Below the pieces are notes generated by a model, which made no database searches, was not told the DNA's origin, and saw only the letters and a list, made by a program, of their open reading frames with translations. Shown here piece by piece: positions 5,195 to 5,729 of a stretch of DNA of 5,729 nt (position 1 is the first letter of the stretch; each line of letters starts with the position of its first letter). The DNA comes from an uncultured Phenylobacterium sp. (GTDB lineage: Bacteria; Pseudomonadota; Alphaproteobacteria; Caulobacterales; Caulobacteraceae). The DNA lies in assembly GCA_945952355.1 (NCBI GenBank), contig CAMFIW010000217.1, positions 1-5,729 on the forward strand, in the 5' to 3' direction. Position numbers and translations under genes: made by a program.

Positions 5195-5661
5195 AACATC
5201 GGGTCGAGCGGCCGCTTCTTCTTGCGCGGCGGCGCCCACATCACGCCCGGATAGCCCTTCAGCGGCTTCAGCGGCTCACCCTCCCAGGTCCAGTCCGCCT
5301 TGTCGTCGAGGTTCATGTGGTAGCGCGGCTCACGGCCCGTGCGGCTGTCGAACACCGCGCGCGGGATGTTCACGTTCTTGGGCGAGCGCGCCCGCTCGTA
5401 GAGCATCGGCGTCCCGCAGCGGCTGCAGAAGCTCCGCGTCGTCCCCGCCGCCGCGTCCTCGTAGCGGGTCAGCATCTCCTCGCCGTCCAGGATCCGGAAC
5501 CGGCTGCGCCAGCTCCCGACATAGGTCGCATAGGCCGCCCCCTGGGCATGGCGACTACGCTTCGAATGGTCGTGCCAGGCCCATTGCGCCGGCACGTCGA
5601 TCTCAACCCGCACCGCGCCACACACGCAGGCGCCCTCAGCCTGCACCGCCGACCGCTTCAC
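5191..5661 (-). CDS. GFA/CENP-V family protein with altered catalytic zinc motif
   Basis: A 156-residue cytosolic protein with the small Mss4-like zinc fold of the family that includes glutathione-dependent formaldehyde-activating enzyme (Gfa). The structural zinc cysteines are present: Cys12 and Cys14 (GACVCGAV) and Cys79 and Cys82 (FCSRCGTPM). Where Gfa has the CHCSxC motif for its second, catalytic zinc, this protein reads WHDHSKRSR: His30, His32 and Arg35 replace the three cysteines. The following GAAYATYVGSW and RSFCSRCG segments are typical of the fold. The C-terminus carries a basic tail (PPRKKKRP). The GTG at 5661 was chosen because AGGAGG (5670-5675) lies eight bases upstream; a TTG at 5694 would add 11 residues that include this site. 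Formaldehyde or glutathione chemistry should not be assumed with this motif. It converges with the cupin gene, sharing CTAG at the stops, and diverges from a gene starting at 5718. Confidence 0.87.
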   Translation of the reverse strand: MKRSAVQAEGACVCGAVRVEIDVPAQWAWHDHSKRSRHAQGAAYATYVGSWRSRFRILDGEEMLTRYEDAAAGTTRSFCSRCGTPMLYERARSPKNVNIPRAVFDSRTGREPRYHMNLDDKADWTWEGEPLKPLKGYPGVMWAPPRKKKRPLDPMF

Positions 5662-5669
5662 GCCGCTTG

Positions 5670-5675
5670 CCTCCT
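5670..5675 (-). promoter_or_regulatory. Strong ribosome binding site selecting a GTG start
   Basis: AGGAGG on the minus strand lies eight bases before GTG (5659-5661). It is the best Shine-Dalgarno in the window and argues for the shorter, GTG-initiated form of the GFA-like protein. Confidence 0.8.
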
Positions 5676-5705
5676 CGCCTGGGCCATCCGACAAGGCGGC
5701 CGCGA

Positions 5706-5710
5706 AAGGA
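5706..5710 (+). promoter_or_regulatory. Ribosome binding site of the edge gene
   Basis: AAGGA, within GAAAGGA, is seven bases upstream of an ATG at 5718. The 56-base divergent gap (5662-5717) thus carries back-to-back ribosome binding sites for the genes on either side; any promoters must be very compact or lie inside the neighbours. Confidence 0.5.
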
Positions 5711-5717
5711 TCCGCAG

Positions 5718-5729
5718 ATGCCCGAGGTC
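5718..5729 (+). CDS. Start of an unidentified gene, cut by the window edge
   Basis: Only four codons are visible (Met-Pro-Glu-Val). The call rests on the well-spaced AAGGA upstream, the open frame to the edge and the lack of any other use for the sequence. The product cannot be told from four residues. Confidence 0.45.

Noticed and set aside
5207..5216. Perfect 10-base palindrome AGCGGCCGCT near the convergent stops
   Set aside because: It has no loop, lies in coding sequence, and such GC palindromes are expected by chance at this base composition.
4088..5239. 383-residue minus-strand open frame opposite the VOC-cupin gene
   Set aside because: The plus-strand frame has cupin motifs and proper domain order; the antisense frame has none.
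5258..5275. Tandem CTTCAGCGG repeat
   Set aside because: Two short copies only, encoding the LKPLKP stretch of the GFA-like protein; no sign of a functional repeat.
136..5661. A shared glutathione/aldehyde pathway linking ChaC, the VOC module and the GFA-like protein
   Set aside because: The genes are far apart with mixed orientation, the GFA catalytic motif is altered and the VOC part is only half a domain, so common family names are not evidence of a pathway.

Overview
The base composition is very GC-rich, most third codon positions are G or C, and the gene set is a densely packed mix of housekeeping and accessory genes. Together with a PEPxxWA-type C-terminal sorting signal, a DUF2125 protein and a nested inverted repeat of the type I recall from Caulobacterales intergenic regions, this suggests an alphaproteobacterium, most likely of the Caulobacter/Phenylobacterium group. 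That placement is inferred from protein style and memory; no marker gene is present. I see no tRNA, rRNA, CRISPR array, insertion sequence or phage gene, and no gene-free stretch above 300 bases.

Layout. Bases 1-131 hold a dispersed-type intergenic repeat made of nested inverted repeats. It lies directly behind a ChaC-like gamma-glutamylcyclotransferase on the minus strand (136-675). That gene and a DUF2125 membrane-anchored protein (674-1735, plus) diverge from one palindromic CCATGG, so their start codons overlap by two bases. A 131-base leader (1736-1866) with a weak candidate promoter and a small hairpin precedes a secreted PEPxxWA-CTERM-like protein (1867-2592). Its stop codon directly abuts the stop of a minus-strand, Tat-exported M24 (Xaa-Pro) metallopeptidase (2593-3852) in a TGATCA palindrome. 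A strong 42-base hairpin lies just inside the peptidase's 3' end.

The peptidase is the most striking gene. Its reading frame is intact from a twin-arginine signal to a natural TGA, except for one in-frame amber codon (TAG, 2815-2817) just before the GHGIG active-site motif. The truncated product would lose three of the five expected metal ligands. Upstream of it in the same orientation is a 65-residue helix-hairpin-helix protein (3888-4085).

Divergent from that pair is a fusion of a half-length VOC (glyoxalase-fold) module with two cupin domains (4154-5194). It converges on a GFA/CENP-V-fold protein (5191-5661, minus), and both stop codons share one CTAG. The GFA-like protein keeps the structural zinc cysteines but has H-D-H-S in place of the catalytic cysteine motif. 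A convincing ribosome binding site and ATG at 5718 mark the start of another plus-strand gene that runs off the window.

The genes do not form one pathway. The only clear co-directional pair is the helix-hairpin-helix gene with the peptidase; every other junction is divergent or convergent, apart from DUF2125 followed by the PEPxxWA gene across a leader with its own candidate promoter. ChaC, GFA and VOC families each touch glutathione or aldehyde chemistry in other organisms, but the changed active sites here and the gene orientations give no real support for a shared glutathione function.
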